Source of the DNA: Xestospongia bergquistia
Lineage: Eukaryota > Porifera > Demospongiae > Haplosclerida > Petrosiidae
Length of the DNA: 64,000 nucleotides
Direction: 5' to 3'
Assembly: GCA_963965975.1 (NCBI GenBank)
Contig: OZ014418.1
Location: 1,066,501-1,130,500 of the forward strand
Shown here: one piece after another, positions 1 to 19,862 of the stretch
Position numbering within the stretch: position 1 is the first letter of the stretch
Layout of the letters: the number at the start of each line of letters is the position of its first letter
The notes under the pieces: model-generated
The model's database searches: none
What the model was told of the DNA's origin: nothing
Seen by the model: the letters and a program-made list of their open reading frames with translations, nothing else
Made by a program: the position numbers and the translations under genes

Positions 1-292
1 ATTATTCATAAAATAATTCCATTTCTAAATACAGTAGATTAAAGGGAGATCTTTGGCCAGTATTTATTATAACATTATATATTATTACAATAGATACACA
101 TAAACATGAAAGATTTTATGAGCTCAAATTGAAATAAAGTTGTATTAATTAAATATTGATACACAAATTTTTTAAAGATATAGTAGACAATTAATAATAA
201 CACACAATATGGATTTGTGTGATAACCTAATAATAATAGACACATATTACATAATGCTACAGTTAATTAGTGCTACCTCTGTTTAATTAATT

Positions 293-327
<35 letters not shown>

Positions 328-401
328 TTGGGTTTGGAAAAAATCCAAGTTACTGAAAACTTGCAAAAAGATGGACATCTCACAAACAAACAAGTTTTGT
401 C
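1..401. other. 3' flank of the MARK gene, no gene seen
   Basis: AT-rich sequence downstream of the MARK stop codon, expected to hold its 3' UTR and polyadenylation region. An (AAT)n microsatellite lies at about 296-326. I see no other coding or structural signal. Confidence 0.5.
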
Positions 402-9641
<9,240 letters not shown>

Positions 9642-10086
9642 GTTTGCACAAAATAAGTTGGGAAGATTATTTTCAAATAAAGTTCCAGTTGTCTCACTAT
9701 TGGGACTACAGGACTAGTTACAAGACAGTTGTATACTGCAGTGACAAGAGTCTTCACTAACAACACTACAAACTTGTGTTACTCTCTTCGTACACGATCT
9801 GAAACGAAGTATTTCCTCGATATTCTCTCAAGGCTAGTTCGTAAATCCCTGTGATATCGATCTTTCAAAAGTACAACGACTCAATTGGTTAGATTGTGGT
9901 CTATTATTGGAATGCCTTTCAGACTAGACACTTACTATTCGCTGGTGTCTCTCGCCATGTTCTGTGGCTCTCCCTCACATAAAATCACAACTTCAACGAC
10001 GTCACGCAAACAACCACGCCCCCAAATAGCATTGTTAGCATGCCATTGTTAACCACATTCTATTAAAAAGGATTGTCCATTAGCAC
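9642..10086. promoter_or_regulatory. Shared divergent promoter region of MARK and PDRG1
   Basis: The interval separates the MARK start codon (minus) from the PDRG1 start codon (plus) by 445 bp, so both transcripts must start here or nearby. The segment around 9950-10025 is distinctly less AT-rich than its surroundings and contains a CRE-like TGACGTCAC-type half (ACGACGTCACGC) and a CACGCCCCC box. A divergent promoter follows from the layout; the individual sites are only candidates. Confidence 0.55.
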
Positions 10087-10882
10087 ATGGCAGCAGGAAA
10101 GGACCCAACATCAACTGAACAGCTAATAAAGGATTTATCAGCAATTGACAGATTAGCAGAAGATATATTAACTGACAGACACGAAGTAATTGTAGGAATA
10201 ATGGAGAAATGTTATTTAATATTTTATCTAGATTGTTGATCTTGATGCCAAACGAAACAAGTGCCGAGAAGCTACTCGAAGAATACAAGAACAATTTACA
10301 GATGTTTCAAAAACTAGTATGACTGTGTACATAATGTAAGATCACATGATCGATCACATGACATTTAGCTAGACCAGCCCCTCCTCCGCTTGTGAGAGGG
10401 CACTGAATTTAAACATTGCATGATGTGTTTCATACTGTAGGTCCTAAGATGTGGGTGTGTTTTGGTAATACATTTATAAAAATGGACACTCAGAAATGTC
10501 TAGCTATGTTGGAAACAGGTACACAATAAAACATGAGTATACTCCTTGTAATTATTAAGTGTTTATTGTATTAATGCAATTGACATGGACATTTTAGAGT
10601 AATAGTTATTTGAAATGTTCACATTCTAAATTTGAACTTTATAATAATATAAAACGTGTATTTTAGTGTATATAATGTTCCTATGTAGATCAGAAAACTA
10701 TTGATAAAGAGATCAATACACTTCGAGATGGACTAAAACCTAAGGTAGCTCGGCTTCATGAAATGGAAGGTAATCTTTACTTAACATTTTATGTCATTTT
10801 ATTTTTGACAACAGGACGACCTGAAGTAAAAGGGTTTCAGTTGACAGCTTTAACACCGGATGAACTTATTTTCACAAACTAA
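10087..10882 (+). CDS. PDRG1: PDRG1-like prefoldin-related protein
   Basis: Five exons: 10087-10185, 10232-10316, 10441-10518, 10689-10769, 10815-10882 (411 nt, 136 aa; vertebrate PDRG1 is about 133 aa). Recognisable family blocks in order: EDILTDRHE joined to IVDLDAKRNKCRE, then VCFGNTFIKM, then DKEINTLRDGLKPKV, then GRPEVKGFQLTALTPDEL. The fold is prefoldin beta-like, two helices flanking a short beta hairpin. Known role: component of the R2TP/prefoldin-like (PAQosome) chaperone complex, named in mammals as p53 and DNA-damage regulated gene 1. At the exon 1/2 boundary I chose the donor GTAATT after CACGAA because it restores the family sequence; a donor six bases later would duplicate two residues. 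The gene is convergent with STIP1, another chaperone-pathway gene, 186 bp away. Confidence 0.9.
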
Positions 10883-11068
10883 AAATTGTCTCATCAATGA
10901 CAATTATCATGTTTATTGCTACTGGGTGTGGCCAATTGAAACCACACCCAATTCAATACCAGTGACAGAAATCATTGTAATAATTTTAAGAGAAACAGCT
11001 GAATGTAATTAGTAAAAAGAAACCAATAATAGATTACAACAGTAGGGGTTGTCCCTGTTATCACTCCC
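10883..11068. other. Convergent intergenic region between PDRG1 and STIP1
   Basis: Short spacer that must hold both 3' UTRs and polyadenylation sites. No other feature was seen. Confidence 0.6.
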
Positions 11069-14000
11069 CTACATGGATACTGGTTTAAAACTAATTATCC
11101 CAGCATCCAGCAGCTTCTCCATCTTAGAAGCAATGTCGGGATTTTGTAGATGTCTATTAAGTAAAAAAAGACAAGCTAACAACTGCTATCAACAAGTCAC
11201 ATGACAAACACATGCATATCATGTGGTAATATTTATACTATCTTACTCATGAATAGCTCCAGGATTTTCCTGCATTTGTTGAAGGATAATTTGCATTGCT
11301 GGGTCTCTCATAATCTCCTGGATCTGAGGATCCTGCATGGCTCTCTTTCGACGAGCTTCAGGATCATCTTGAGAATAACACTTTTTGAGTCCATCTTGAG
11401 CATCCAGGTTGTTTGGGTCCAACTCGAGAGCTTTTTGAAACGCCTGTATTGCTTTTGCAGTCTCTTTCAAAGCCAGTAAGGCTTGACCTTTTCGAATATA
11501 ACCTTTGACTGAAGAGAAAAACAGGACTTATTCTTAAACCTATTATAAGGGAACTCACTGAAATTTGGATCTAGTCTGATGCATTCTTCACAGTCCTACA
11601 TAATAGTATATATTACTAGCCAAGAGTTTGAAATAAACAGTACCTTTACTGCCAGCTGCCACTCTGCTAATTTATGATAGCAGGCCGCTCTGTTACTAAA
11701 TATCTTGGCATCATCTGGGTTCTTTGTGATGGCTTCATTATAATGTTGCATTGCCTCAGCAAATTTTCCTGTAATACAGGCAGTCAACTGATCATCATGT
11801 GACAGTCTTGTGATACCTTGTTGATAGAGTTCATTTCCTTTTTGTTTCTCTTCTAAACTCTTTTCAGGATCAATTAAAGCTCTTCTCTCTTCTTCTTTCA
11901 AATTCTTCTGAGCCTAATATACAGTAGACATATAATCTACACTACTATATCATTAGTAAATGCTTACTTGTGATTTCTTAGTGACCACGTCTTGAGTTCT
12001 GTGTTCTGCTAAAGATTTGTCATAATATTTGATAGCGTCCCTCCAGTTGTTCTGTTTAAAGTGGACATTACCCATACGAGTAAAGGCTCTGCAGAGTAGG
12101 GGAGATTGGAAGAGAGATAGTCAGATATCAGAAAATTGGACTGTAATGTTTTGTCAGTGTCCTTACTTAGCAATCAACTTGTAATCAGCTCTGATCTCTC
12201 TCCCTTTGTCTACAGCTTGTTGACAGATCTCCAGACATTTCTCATACTCTCCTTGTTCAAAATAAACAGCTGAAAATGACAGATGCAGAATTTGAGACAC
12301 AAATGATTCACTGTCAACCAACCAGCTTTGTTTGTTAAAAATGTGATGTTATTAGGATCTAATTCAATAGCCTTATCATAGTGTTCAATAGCTAATTCAA
12401 ACTCTTTGTTTTTATAAGCAGCATTCCCTTTCTCTTTCTCTTTCAAGGCCTAAGGTACAATAAGAAAGATACAAAACACAATGGGAGTAGCCACACCTAC
12501 CTCCTCTTCACTATTAAGTACTTCCATTGGTTCCGGTTTTGAAGCAAATGGAGGTTTAGAAGTGGGTTTAGGCTCCTCCTTTTTTGGTGGTCCTGTCTCT
12601 TCCGGACTAGGTTTCTTTACTAAAGGATCTTCACCTGAAAACAAAAGACAATAGATAAACAACAACAAAAACAACTGACCCTCTTCCTTAGCAGCAGCTT
12701 CCAAATCAACACCCAAAACCACACCCAATGCTTCAATGAACCTTGAGTCTTTCATATGTCTGAAATAGATATGTCCCTCAGTGTTCAGACCCTTTCTTTT
12801 AAAACTTACTTTTGTAGGGCCTGATGATTTTCACCAATTTCTTTAATGCCCTGACGGAACTTGGGGTCTTTGAGGTACTCCGCAGTTCTAGGATTGGCTT
12901 GAAGACGTTGTAAGACATCTTTAGATCGAAATGGGTTAAGCTCGGTCACTAGATAAAAAAGTTCTTTGTAAAATATATCGTCCATCATCCATCTGTCCAT
13001 TCTTTAATTATATACCCATTATCCATATGTCCATTCTTCAATTATATATCCATTATCCATATGTCCATTCTTTAATTATATACCCATTATCCTTATGTCC
13101 ATTCTTTAATTATATACCCATTATCCATATGTCCATTCTTTAATTATATCCATTATCCATATGTCCATTCTTTAATTATATACCCATTATCCTTATGTCC
13201 ATTCTTTAATTATATACCCATTATCCTTATGTCCATTCTTTAATTATATACCCATTATCCATATGTCCATTCTTTAATTATATACCCATTATCCATATGT
13301 CCATTCTTCAATTATATATCCATTATCCATATGTCCATTCTTTAATTATATACCCATTATCCTTATGTCCATTCTTTAATTATATACCCATTATCCATAT
13401 GTCCATTCTTTAATTATATCCATTATCCATATGTCCATTCTTTAATTATATACCCATTATCCTTATGTCCATTCTTTAATTATATACCCATTATCCTTAT
13501 GTCCATTCTTTAATTATATACCCATTATCCATATGTCCATTCTTTAATTATATACCCATTATCCATATGTCCATTCTTCAATTATATATCCATTATCCAT
13601 ATGTCCATTCTTTAATTATATACCCATTATCCTTATGTCCATTCTTTAATTATATACCCATTATCCATATGTCCATTCTTTAATTATATCCATTATCCAT
13701 ATGTCCATTCTTTAATTATATACCCATTATCCTTATGTCCATTCTTTAATTATATACCCATTATCCATATGTCCATTCTTTAATTATATACCCATTATCC
13801 TTATGTCCATTCTTTATTTATACACCCATCATCCATCCGTCCATTTACATCTATTGATCTTACATACTTTTCTTATTTTGACATTCTTCCAGTCCTTTCT
13901 TCAACAAATCATTTTCAGGATCCAATTTCAATCCTTTACGATACATTTCCTCTGCATCTGAAAATCGTTCCAAATATGTCAGAGCAGTACCAACTCTAGA

Positions 14001-14369
14001 ATACCCCTATAATAAAAAAAAATTAATTGCCCTCTGACCCCTCCTACTCTTACTTTCACCCAATCAGGTTTTAATTCAATAGTTTTTTCAGCGTCTTTTA
14101 ATGCCTGGTGATATTTTTTACTATTAGCATAAGCAGCTGATCTGTTACTATATAGCACATGATTTTCAGGATCGAGCTCAATAGCGTCAGTATAGAATGA
14201 TATGGCCTCGTCTACATTGCCAGCTTTGAGTGCAGCATTGCCCTTGGTTTTCAACTGCTCTGCCTAATGGAATATTAAATAACCACAATTAAGTGAATTC
14301 ATTATTAAATAAAATCGCTAAATAGACTAGTCTTATTTGCTATCTTACCTCAGCTTTAGAATCACTCAT
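11069..14369 (-). CDS. STIP1: Stress-induced phosphoprotein 1 / Hsp70-Hsp90 organizing protein
   Basis: Fourteen exons in one frame: 14349-14369, 14054-14263, 13868-14006, 12810-12948, 12680-12759, 12501-12634, 12323-12449, 12167-12269, 11968-12088, 11817-11913, 11644-11768, 11559-11595, 11247-11508, 11069-11153 (1680 nt, 559 aa; human about 543). Domains: TPR1 about 8-123 ([24 protein letters not shown]); DP1 about 124-195 ([13 protein letters not shown]); an acidic Pro/Lys linker; TPR2A about 242-358 ([17 protein letters not shown]); TPR2B about 375-490 ([11 protein letters not shown]); DP2 to the end ([30 protein letters not shown]). Known role: a cytosolic scaffold whose TPR domains bind the EEVD tails of Hsp70 and Hsp90 and hand clients between them. 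Complete and intact. Start MSDSKAE is the only Met upstream in the first exon. Confidence 0.95.
12995..13845. repeat. 34-bp satellite with a 270-bp higher-order period in STIP1 intron 3
   Basis: About 25 copies of a 34-bp unit (core TTAATTATATACCCATTATC plus a TGTCCATTC box) fill the intron between exons 13868-14006 and 12810-12948. Unit variants (CCTTATG, TTCAATTATATATCC, a 30-bp short unit) recur in the same order: the CTTCAATTATATATCC variant appears near 13036, 13306 and 13576, a spacing of exactly 270 bp. This is a nested, higher-order tandem structure. Confidence 0.9.
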
Positions 14370-14409
14370 ATTTCAAAGATAATCTGAAACTAGTCTACCA
14401 AAAACTTAT

Positions 14410-14424
14410 CTTCTGGATGTTTCT
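14410..14424 (-). promoter_or_regulatory. Near-perfect heat-shock element upstream of STIP1
   Basis: On the minus strand the 15 bases read aGAAa-cATCc-aGAAg: three alternating 5-bp units with one mismatch to nGAAn-nTTCn-nGAAn. The site lies about 40 nt upstream of the start codon. Two CACGTG E-boxes lie just upstream (14429-14434 and 14453-14458). HSF control of STIP1 is known in other organisms; binding here is inferred. Confidence 0.55.
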
Positions 14425-14528
14425 CCACCACGTGAGCTGTAATTAATTAATTCACGTGGGTGACCTACCCAAAAAATTTAAATTTACAATATTAGAGAAA
14501 ATTAAGTATATATATATTTTTCCGTATA

Positions 14529-15599
14529 TCATATATCTTCATCTGTACCATTCTCAGAGGAAATAATGTATGTTGTTGAAACAGTTGTAGTACCATATAC
14601 AGTAAGATGATCTCCTGGATCCATCAGATGCCTTGTAGCTACAGAGTCTTTACGGGTATTCTTTTTCTTTCCACGCCATTCTGTTAGTGTTCTTTTAATG
14701 CTCTCCTTGCTAAACGTTCTTAACACAACAAGATAGCCTAATGTAAAAAGACCAGCAAATAATCCCCAACTTGGAGAGAGTAAAGCTTGAGCAAAATACA
14801 TCCATCTTGTAAAATGACCTCCTGTAACACCTATATAAATACGATTTGTAACTCCAAAAGCACTAAGAAATTGACGTACAATGGGATAAGCAATCAAAGG
14901 TGAAGCTTGTTTGAGAGCTTTACGATAATTTATAGATGTGGTGCTTTGACGAGCTCTTTTACATAGTAAAATGGAAATAATAATTAGACCAATATTATTA
15001 AGGATTAGTATTAAAATAAATTCTCCATACCACAAAGTATAAACTTCAATCAGTCCTTCTTTATTTAAGGAGCAGTCATCATTATAAAGTCTTATCCAAC
15101 ACCAAAGACCGGATAGACCATAGTTGTGATGAATAAAAGGAATCCAGGAAACTATAGCTGGAAAAATCCAAGGAAAGAGAAGATAAAAAGGCTCCAATTT
15201 AGCTATACTTTCATAACATCTGTCAAAAAGGACCAGATTGGTCAAATGTAAAGTGACCATTAAAATCGAAAGGAACATCACCCACAATGAGTATTCAAGA
15301 AAGAAACCTTCAACCTCACACCATTTATCATATTCTCCCTTCCAGTAGTTTTGCCACAGTGCAGATATTGTAACTATCACAGCAACACAATAAGATAGTG
15401 CAGAAACTAACATGTACAAGATTAGTCTGTGTGTCAATAGTTTGAACATACGAAAGAAAGTCATCAAGGCAACAACAATTACACACACAATACCAGAGAC
15501 AGTTCCACTGCTGATGTACGTGATCAATGCTGGTAACAGATCGTGTTTTATTGAAAGATTACAAAATAAATCATCTGATTGATTGCTGTAGGCAGACAT
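14529..15599 (-). CDS. cAMP-receptor-like 7TM GPCR, group A copy 1
   Basis: Intronless, 356 aa. Seven hydrophobic segments at about 25-48, 58-80, 98-124, 139-159, 187-212, 231-252 and 268-293. The extracellular N-terminus has two N-glycosylation sequons (NQS, NLS) and no signal peptide. Cys94 at the top of TM3 and Cys167 in the second extracellular loop form the expected conserved disulphide. The loop motif YGLSGLWCWI matches the (G)xWCWI hallmark of the Dictyostelium cAMP-receptor (class E) and GPR157-like families, so I place it there; ligand and G protein are unknown. This is the copy nearest STIP1 and reads GLWCWI where nearly all siblings have GPWCWI. The tail ends YGTTTVSTTY followed by acidic residues, typical of group A. 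Confidence 0.85.
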   Translation of the reverse strand: MSAYSNQSDDLFCNLSIKHDLLPALITYISSGTVSGIVCVIVVALMTFFRMFKLLTHRLILYMLVSALSYCVAVIVTISALWQNYWKGEYDKWCEVEGFFLEYSLWVMFLSILMVTLHLTNLVLFDRCYESIAKLEPFYLLFPWIFPAIVSWIPFIHHNYGLSGLWCWIRLYNDDCSLNKEGLIEVYTLWYGEFILILILNNIGLIIISILLCKRARQSTTSINYRKALKQASPLIAYPIVRQFLSAFGVTNRIYIGVTGGHFTRWMYFAQALLSPSWGLFAGLFTLGYLVVLRTFSKESIKRTLTEWRGKKKNTRKDSVATRHLMDPGDHLTVYGTTTVSTTYIISSENGTDEDI

Positions 15600-15749
15600 G
15601 TTGCTTCCCTCAAAGTGATCACTCCCACTTGCTTAAAAATTAACTTCACAACAAAAGAAACTAACTGAAACATGCTTAGCACATGAGTTATTATTGATAT
15701 TGTTTGTTAATGTGTAATTAGAACAACAGCCAAAGCAATTAATATTATC

Positions 15750-15945
15750 AAGAATGCCCTACAAATAATTCTCCATACCAAAAAGCATAAACCTCCAGGA
15801 ACAATCATCATTGTACAGCCTTATCCAGCACCATGGACCTGATATACAATAGTTATTATGAACAAAGGGTATCCAGACTACAGTTATTGCTGGAAAAATC
15901 CATGAGAAGTGGAGATAAAAGGTTCTGGTTTAGTGATGTTCAAAA
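15750..15945 (-). pseudogene. GPCR internal relic (loop 2 to TM5 region)
   Basis: Nucleotides match the TM4/ECL2/TM5 part of group B receptors (blocks coding WCWI, the Asn-Asp-Asp-Cys motif and the WIPF region) with internal deletions and no open frame. A near-identical relic lies at 21600-21790, each just downstream (in gene direction) of a group A gene, so the two were copied as part of one larger unit. Confidence 0.65.
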
Positions 15946-16053
15946 GATTATCTGAAATTAATTAAATTGTGTGGGTGTTCTACAAAAATTAGCACTATAA
16001 AATTATAACGTTATTATTAGAGAAAAAAATAATTACAGTTCTCTTTTAATATA

Positions 16054-17124
16054 TCACACATCCTCATCTGTACCACTCTCAGAGGGAATAGGATATGTTG
16101 TTGAAACAGTTGTAGTACCATACACAGTAAGATGATCTTCTGGATCAATCAGATGCTTTGTAACTGCAAAGTCTTCATGGATATCCTCTCTCTTTCCACA
16201 CCATTCTTTTAGTGTTGTTTTGATGTTCTTCTTGCTAAACTTTTTTAACACAACAAGATAGCCTAATGTAAAAAGAGCAGCAAACAATCCCGAACATGGA
16301 GAAAGTGCAGCTTGAACAAAATACATCCATCTTGTAAAATGACCTCCTGTAACACCTATATAAATACGATTAGCAATTGAAAAGGCACTAAGAGATTCCC
16401 GTACAATGGGATAAGCAATCAAAGGTGAAGCTTGTTTGAGAGCTTTACGATAATTCATAGATGTGGTATTTTTACAAGCTCTTTTACACAGTAAAATAGA
16501 CACAATAGTTAAGCCAATATTCATGAGGATTAGCCCAAAAATAAAATCTCCATACCACAAAGCATAAACTTCAATCAGTCCTTCTTTATTTAAGGAGCAG
16601 TCATCATTATAAAGTCTTATCCAACACCAAGGACCTGATAGACCATAGTTGTGATGAACAAAAGGGATCCAGGAAACTACAGCTGGAAAAATCCAAGGAA
16701 AGAGAAGATAGAAAGGCTCCAATTTAGCTATATTTTCATAACACTTGTCAAAAAGGACCAGATTGGTCAAATGTAAAGGGACAATTAAAATAGACAGGTA
16801 CATCACCCACAATGAGTATTCAAGAAAGAAACCTTCAACCACACACCATTTATCATATTCTCCCTTCCAGTAGTTTTGCCACAGTGCAGAGATTTTAACT
16901 ATCACAGCAATACAATATAATAAAGTAGAAACAAACATGTACAAGATTAGTCTGTGTGTCAATAGTTTGAACATACGAAAGAAAGTCATCAAGGCAACAA
17001 CAATTACACATGCAACACCAGAGACAGTCCCACTTCCAATGTATATAATCAATCCTGGTAACATATCATGCTTTATTGAAAGATTGCAAAAGATATCATC
17101 TGACTGATTGTTGTAGCCGGACAT
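16054..17124 (-). CDS. cAMP-receptor-like 7TM GPCR, group A copy 2
   Basis: Intronless, 356 aa, same length and layout as the 14529-15599 copy with scattered substitutions. Canonical loop motif GPWCWI, with the N-terminal NQS and NLS sequons retained. The third intracellular loop carries KRACKNTTSMNYRKALKQ, so the basic stretch that family members use near the G-protein face is intact. The C-tail ends YGTTTVSTTYPIPSESGTDEDV-like and contains several Ser/Thr next to acidic residues, plausible phosphorylation sites. Start MSGYNNQSDD is the group-A consensus start. No disabling change seen. Confidence 0.85.
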   Translation of the reverse strand: MSGYNNQSDDIFCNLSIKHDMLPGLIIYIGSGTVSGVACVIVVALMTFFRMFKLLTHRLILYMFVSTLLYCIAVIVKISALWQNYWKGEYDKWCVVEGFFLEYSLWVMYLSILIVPLHLTNLVLFDKCYENIAKLEPFYLLFPWIFPAVVSWIPFVHHNYGLSGPWCWIRLYNDDCSLNKEGLIEVYALWYGDFIFGLILMNIGLTIVSILLCKRACKNTTSMNYRKALKQASPLIAYPIVRESLSAFSIANRIYIGVTGGHFTRWMYFVQAALSPCSGLFAALFTLGYLVVLKKFSKKNIKTTLKEWCGKREDIHEDFAVTKHLIDPEDHLTVYGTTTVSTTYPIPSESGTDEDV

Positions 17125-18153
17125 GTTGCTTCCTTCCAGTGATCACTCCCTTTCTTCCTATCAAAACTAAGTAACAATACCAATTGTTAACTGAAATATT
17201 AATAATTTATAAACCACTTAATTAACCCATTCAGTATAGAGCACGTGCCACGCGTATTATTGATTTGGAAATATTATTCATTTGTTCATTGTCTACACTG
17301 ACTGGAGTCAAAGTATGTATACATATATTGAAAGTACTGGGAGTATTGAATATATTTATAAGATATTATTTTATTTGTTAATCGTTTAAATATAAATAAA
17401 AAGAAACTTATTTTTAAATATTTTTAAGACTATAGTGACAAGTAGATCTTATATCCAAATAACAGTCCTCGTCATCTTATTTTTATTAAGATGTAGATAA
17501 ATTTATTCTACAGCAGATATGAGATTTATGAATTGTAATCATTTAATATAATAATGTTTAGTCATCAGTTATTATTCAGATCTAGAGGACTCCGATCATG
17601 ATAGCATTAACAATTACTATTATGATATCATTAGTTCATTAATGACCAATCTAAGGCGGAGCCTTTCACAATTTAATACTAGTTTAGCATGCATGAAGTT
17701 CACTAAGGATGGATTATATACTCAGCACCAGGGGGGTAGGAATGAAGTTTAAGTTGGGGGGGCTTCAGCCCCTCCTGCCCCCCCTTTCCTACCCCTATGC
17801 TCAGCACTATAACTACAAAGGGTATATTACCCAAACCAGCTAGCTAATTATAATATGTATGTATACAGCCACTCTTAACTCTAATCTTAAACAGTGGAAT
17901 TCCCAAAACAAGGAATTGAAAGCAATTGTTCTTTGACACAAATACAAACATCTATTCAGAACATTTAGTTTTAATTTTGTTTACCATTAAGTTATTATTG
18001 CCTTTAGTGTTCTGTTAGCATGCAGTAACAAAAAAAACTGAAAGGTAATTCAGACTCTATTTATATAATATGTCATGTATTATTAAACAACAGATCACAC
18101 ACAACACAAATATGTTGAAAATTCAATTTATTTTAGTGTTAAATTGCTTGATT
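17125..18153. other. Intergenic, shared with 26760-27140, no gene
   Basis: AT-rich. The stretch 17280-17660 is recognisably similar to 26760-27140, upstream flank of another receptor, so this is duplicated array DNA and not unique sequence. It carries the 71-bp transposon remnant listed separately. No coding signal. Confidence 0.6.
17729..17799. mobile_element. 71-bp hAT-type miniature element with 8-bp target duplication
   Basis: Termini CAGGGGGGTAGGAA and (as reverse complement) CATAGGGGTAGGAAAGG form a G-rich inverted repeat with almost no interior. It is flanked by perfect 8-bp direct repeats CTCAGCAC at 17721-17728 and 17800-17807. An 8-bp duplication with CA-G ends fits the hAT superfamily. 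Confidence 0.75.
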
Positions 18154-19251
18154 TTAAGCCTGATCATATTCTCTCTCCACATCACTTTCGGATGTATAAG
18201 AATAACCAGTTGGATTTGTCACTGTAATTCCATATTGAGTAACATGATCATCTACATCAATAAGAATTTTATATTCTCCTCCATCAGAATTAGACCGTTT
18301 CCTTATTTTCTTACAGAAACACTTACAGCAAAAGATTTGTCTTGCACTATTTCTAAATTCTGAAAGTGTTACAAGATAAAATACAGTAAACAGACCTGCA
18401 AAGAACCCACAACTAGAAGAAGCAAAAGCATGCACGTGGAACAACCAGCCAATATAGTTTCCATTTAGTAATGATTGATGAATACGGATTCCAAGAGAAA
18501 TCCAACTAAGCACCTGAAATATAAAAGGAAATCCAACCAGTGGCAGAGTTTGTTTGAGAGCTTTACGATAATCCAAAGAAATAGTGTTATGACAAGATCT
18601 TTTACATAGTATAACTAGTACAACAGCCAAAGCAATATTATTGAGAATCTGCCCTAAACATAATTCTCCATACCACAAACCATAAACCTCAATCATTCCT
18701 TCCTTATTCCAGGAACAATCATCATTGTAAAGCCTTATCCAGCACCATGGACCTGATATACCATAATTGTTATGAACAAAGGGTATCCAGGCAGTAGTTA
18801 TTAATGGAAAAATCCATGGGAAGAGAAGATAAAAAGGTTCTAGTTTAGTGATATTCTGATAGCATCTGTCAAAAAGAACCATAATTGTCAAATGTACAGT
18901 GACCATTAGTGTAGATAGGAACATAACCCATTGTGAATATTGAACAATAAATCCTTCAGTTATACACCAATTGTAATGCTCTCTTTTCCAGAAGTTCATC
19001 CACAGTTCAGAGATCTGAAATATATTAGCAAGACAGAAAAATAGAGAAGCCATAAGCAGATACAGGATTATTCTGTTTGTTAGTAATTTGTACATATGAA
19101 ATAAGACAATCAAGACAATGCCAGGTATGCACATCAATGCAGAGACAACTCTAGTACTACTGTAGGTTATCAGAATTGGTAGGAAATCATTCTTAATAGA
19201 ATGATTACAAAAGATATCATCTGAATCATTAGACATCACACTTACATACAA
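18154..19251 (-). CDS. cAMP-receptor-like 7TM GPCR, group B, divergent copy
   Basis: Intronless, 365 aa from the first Met. The Met at 19236 (MSNDSDD) is the one conserved across group B and is the more likely start. Seven TM segments, GPWCWI loop and N-terminal NHS sequon are present. It differs from the other B genes in TM2-TM3 (ELWMNFWKREHYNWC) and in a Cys-rich juxtamembrane tail (CCKCFCKK) that could be palmitoylated. Its relics, not those of the commoner B type, litter the array (C-terminal fragments near 31200, 33450, 48050, 50300 and 52800). It is therefore probably the surviving member of an older subgroup. Confidence 0.83.
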   Translation of the reverse strand: MYVSVMSNDSDDIFCNHSIKNDFLPILITYSSTRVVSALMCIPGIVLIVLFHMYKLLTNRIILYLLMASLFFCLANIFQISELWMNFWKREHYNWCITEGFIVQYSQWVMFLSTLMVTVHLTIMVLFDRCYQNITKLEPFYLLFPWIFPLITTAWIPFVHNNYGISGPWCWIRLYNDDCSWNKEGMIEVYGLWYGELCLGQILNNIALAVVLVILCKRSCHNTISLDYRKALKQTLPLVGFPFIFQVLSWISLGIRIHQSLLNGNYIGWLFHVHAFASSSCGFFAGLFTVFYLVTLSEFRNSARQIFCCKCFCKKIRKRSNSDGGEYKILIDVDDHVTQYGITVTNPTGYSYTSESDVEREYDQA

Positions 19252-19310
19252 TTGCTGAGATTATACACTATACCACAGTATATTTTTGGACACTCACAAA
19301 TGAAAAAGCA
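19252..19310 (-). promoter_or_regulatory. Class-1 upstream block of group B receptors
   Basis: A block reading (minus strand) TATA-rich run, TGTGGTATAGTGTATAATC, TCAGCAATT lies immediately upstream of the start. It recurs in front of the receptors starting at 32927, 35525, 47514, 52274 and 53545, each with a variable (TA)n run 30-60 nt from the ATG. Position and conservation suggest a core promoter or 5' UTR. Confidence 0.5.
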
Positions 19311-19406
19311 GAAGAGAATAACAAAGTGAGGAGATCAAGTGACTTATAAGATCACATGACTTATAATAATAGATCAAAATACTTTCAGTATTTTGATCTA
19401 CAATCC

Positions 19407-19529
19407 CACTGTTATAATTAAAAAAATATCAAAAAACAGTTTTGTATAAAAAAAGCTGCTATATATGCACAACTATTCATAGTAACTGCATATATGTATA
19501 CAAAACTGTTTTTGAGATGTTTAACAATG
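19407..19529. mobile_element. Hairpin-type miniature inverted-repeat element, copy 1
   Basis: A foldback sequence with ends CACTGTTA and its complement, and inner arms AAACAGTTTTGTATA / TATACAAAACTGTTTTTGAG around a short loop. Other copies: 35767-35882, 42327-42444, 53785-53906. All four lie at the same place, between a receptor and a PLD 3' segment, so they spread by segmental duplication and not by separate insertions. This copy is the most diverged. Confidence 0.65.
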
Positions 19530-19862
19530 ATTCCTTTTTTAAATTACGTTACAAATGTTTTGACAGAAGTGGTCCTATATTGCAAATCAGGTCATAATTA
19601 GTAATAATTATAGCATATCAATTATAAGTCTGTGTGTTTTCTGTTTGAGGTTTTAAAATGAAACCTTCTTGTCATCTCATTATGTGTAGCCAAAGATCAA
19701 TACATTTGATTTCTGGCAGATTACTACAATGCAAACTTTAAATTAAAATGTCAAGAGAATCATGATCAATTTGATATAGAAAAAAGATTTCAAGGTATTT
19801 TAATTAACAACACATATACAAATAATTCACAGTGATGAACAAGTCATACTAGACAGTGTTTG

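Noticed and set aside
11201-11479. Plus-strand 92-codon frame
   Set aside because: Antisense shadow of STIP1 exon 13.
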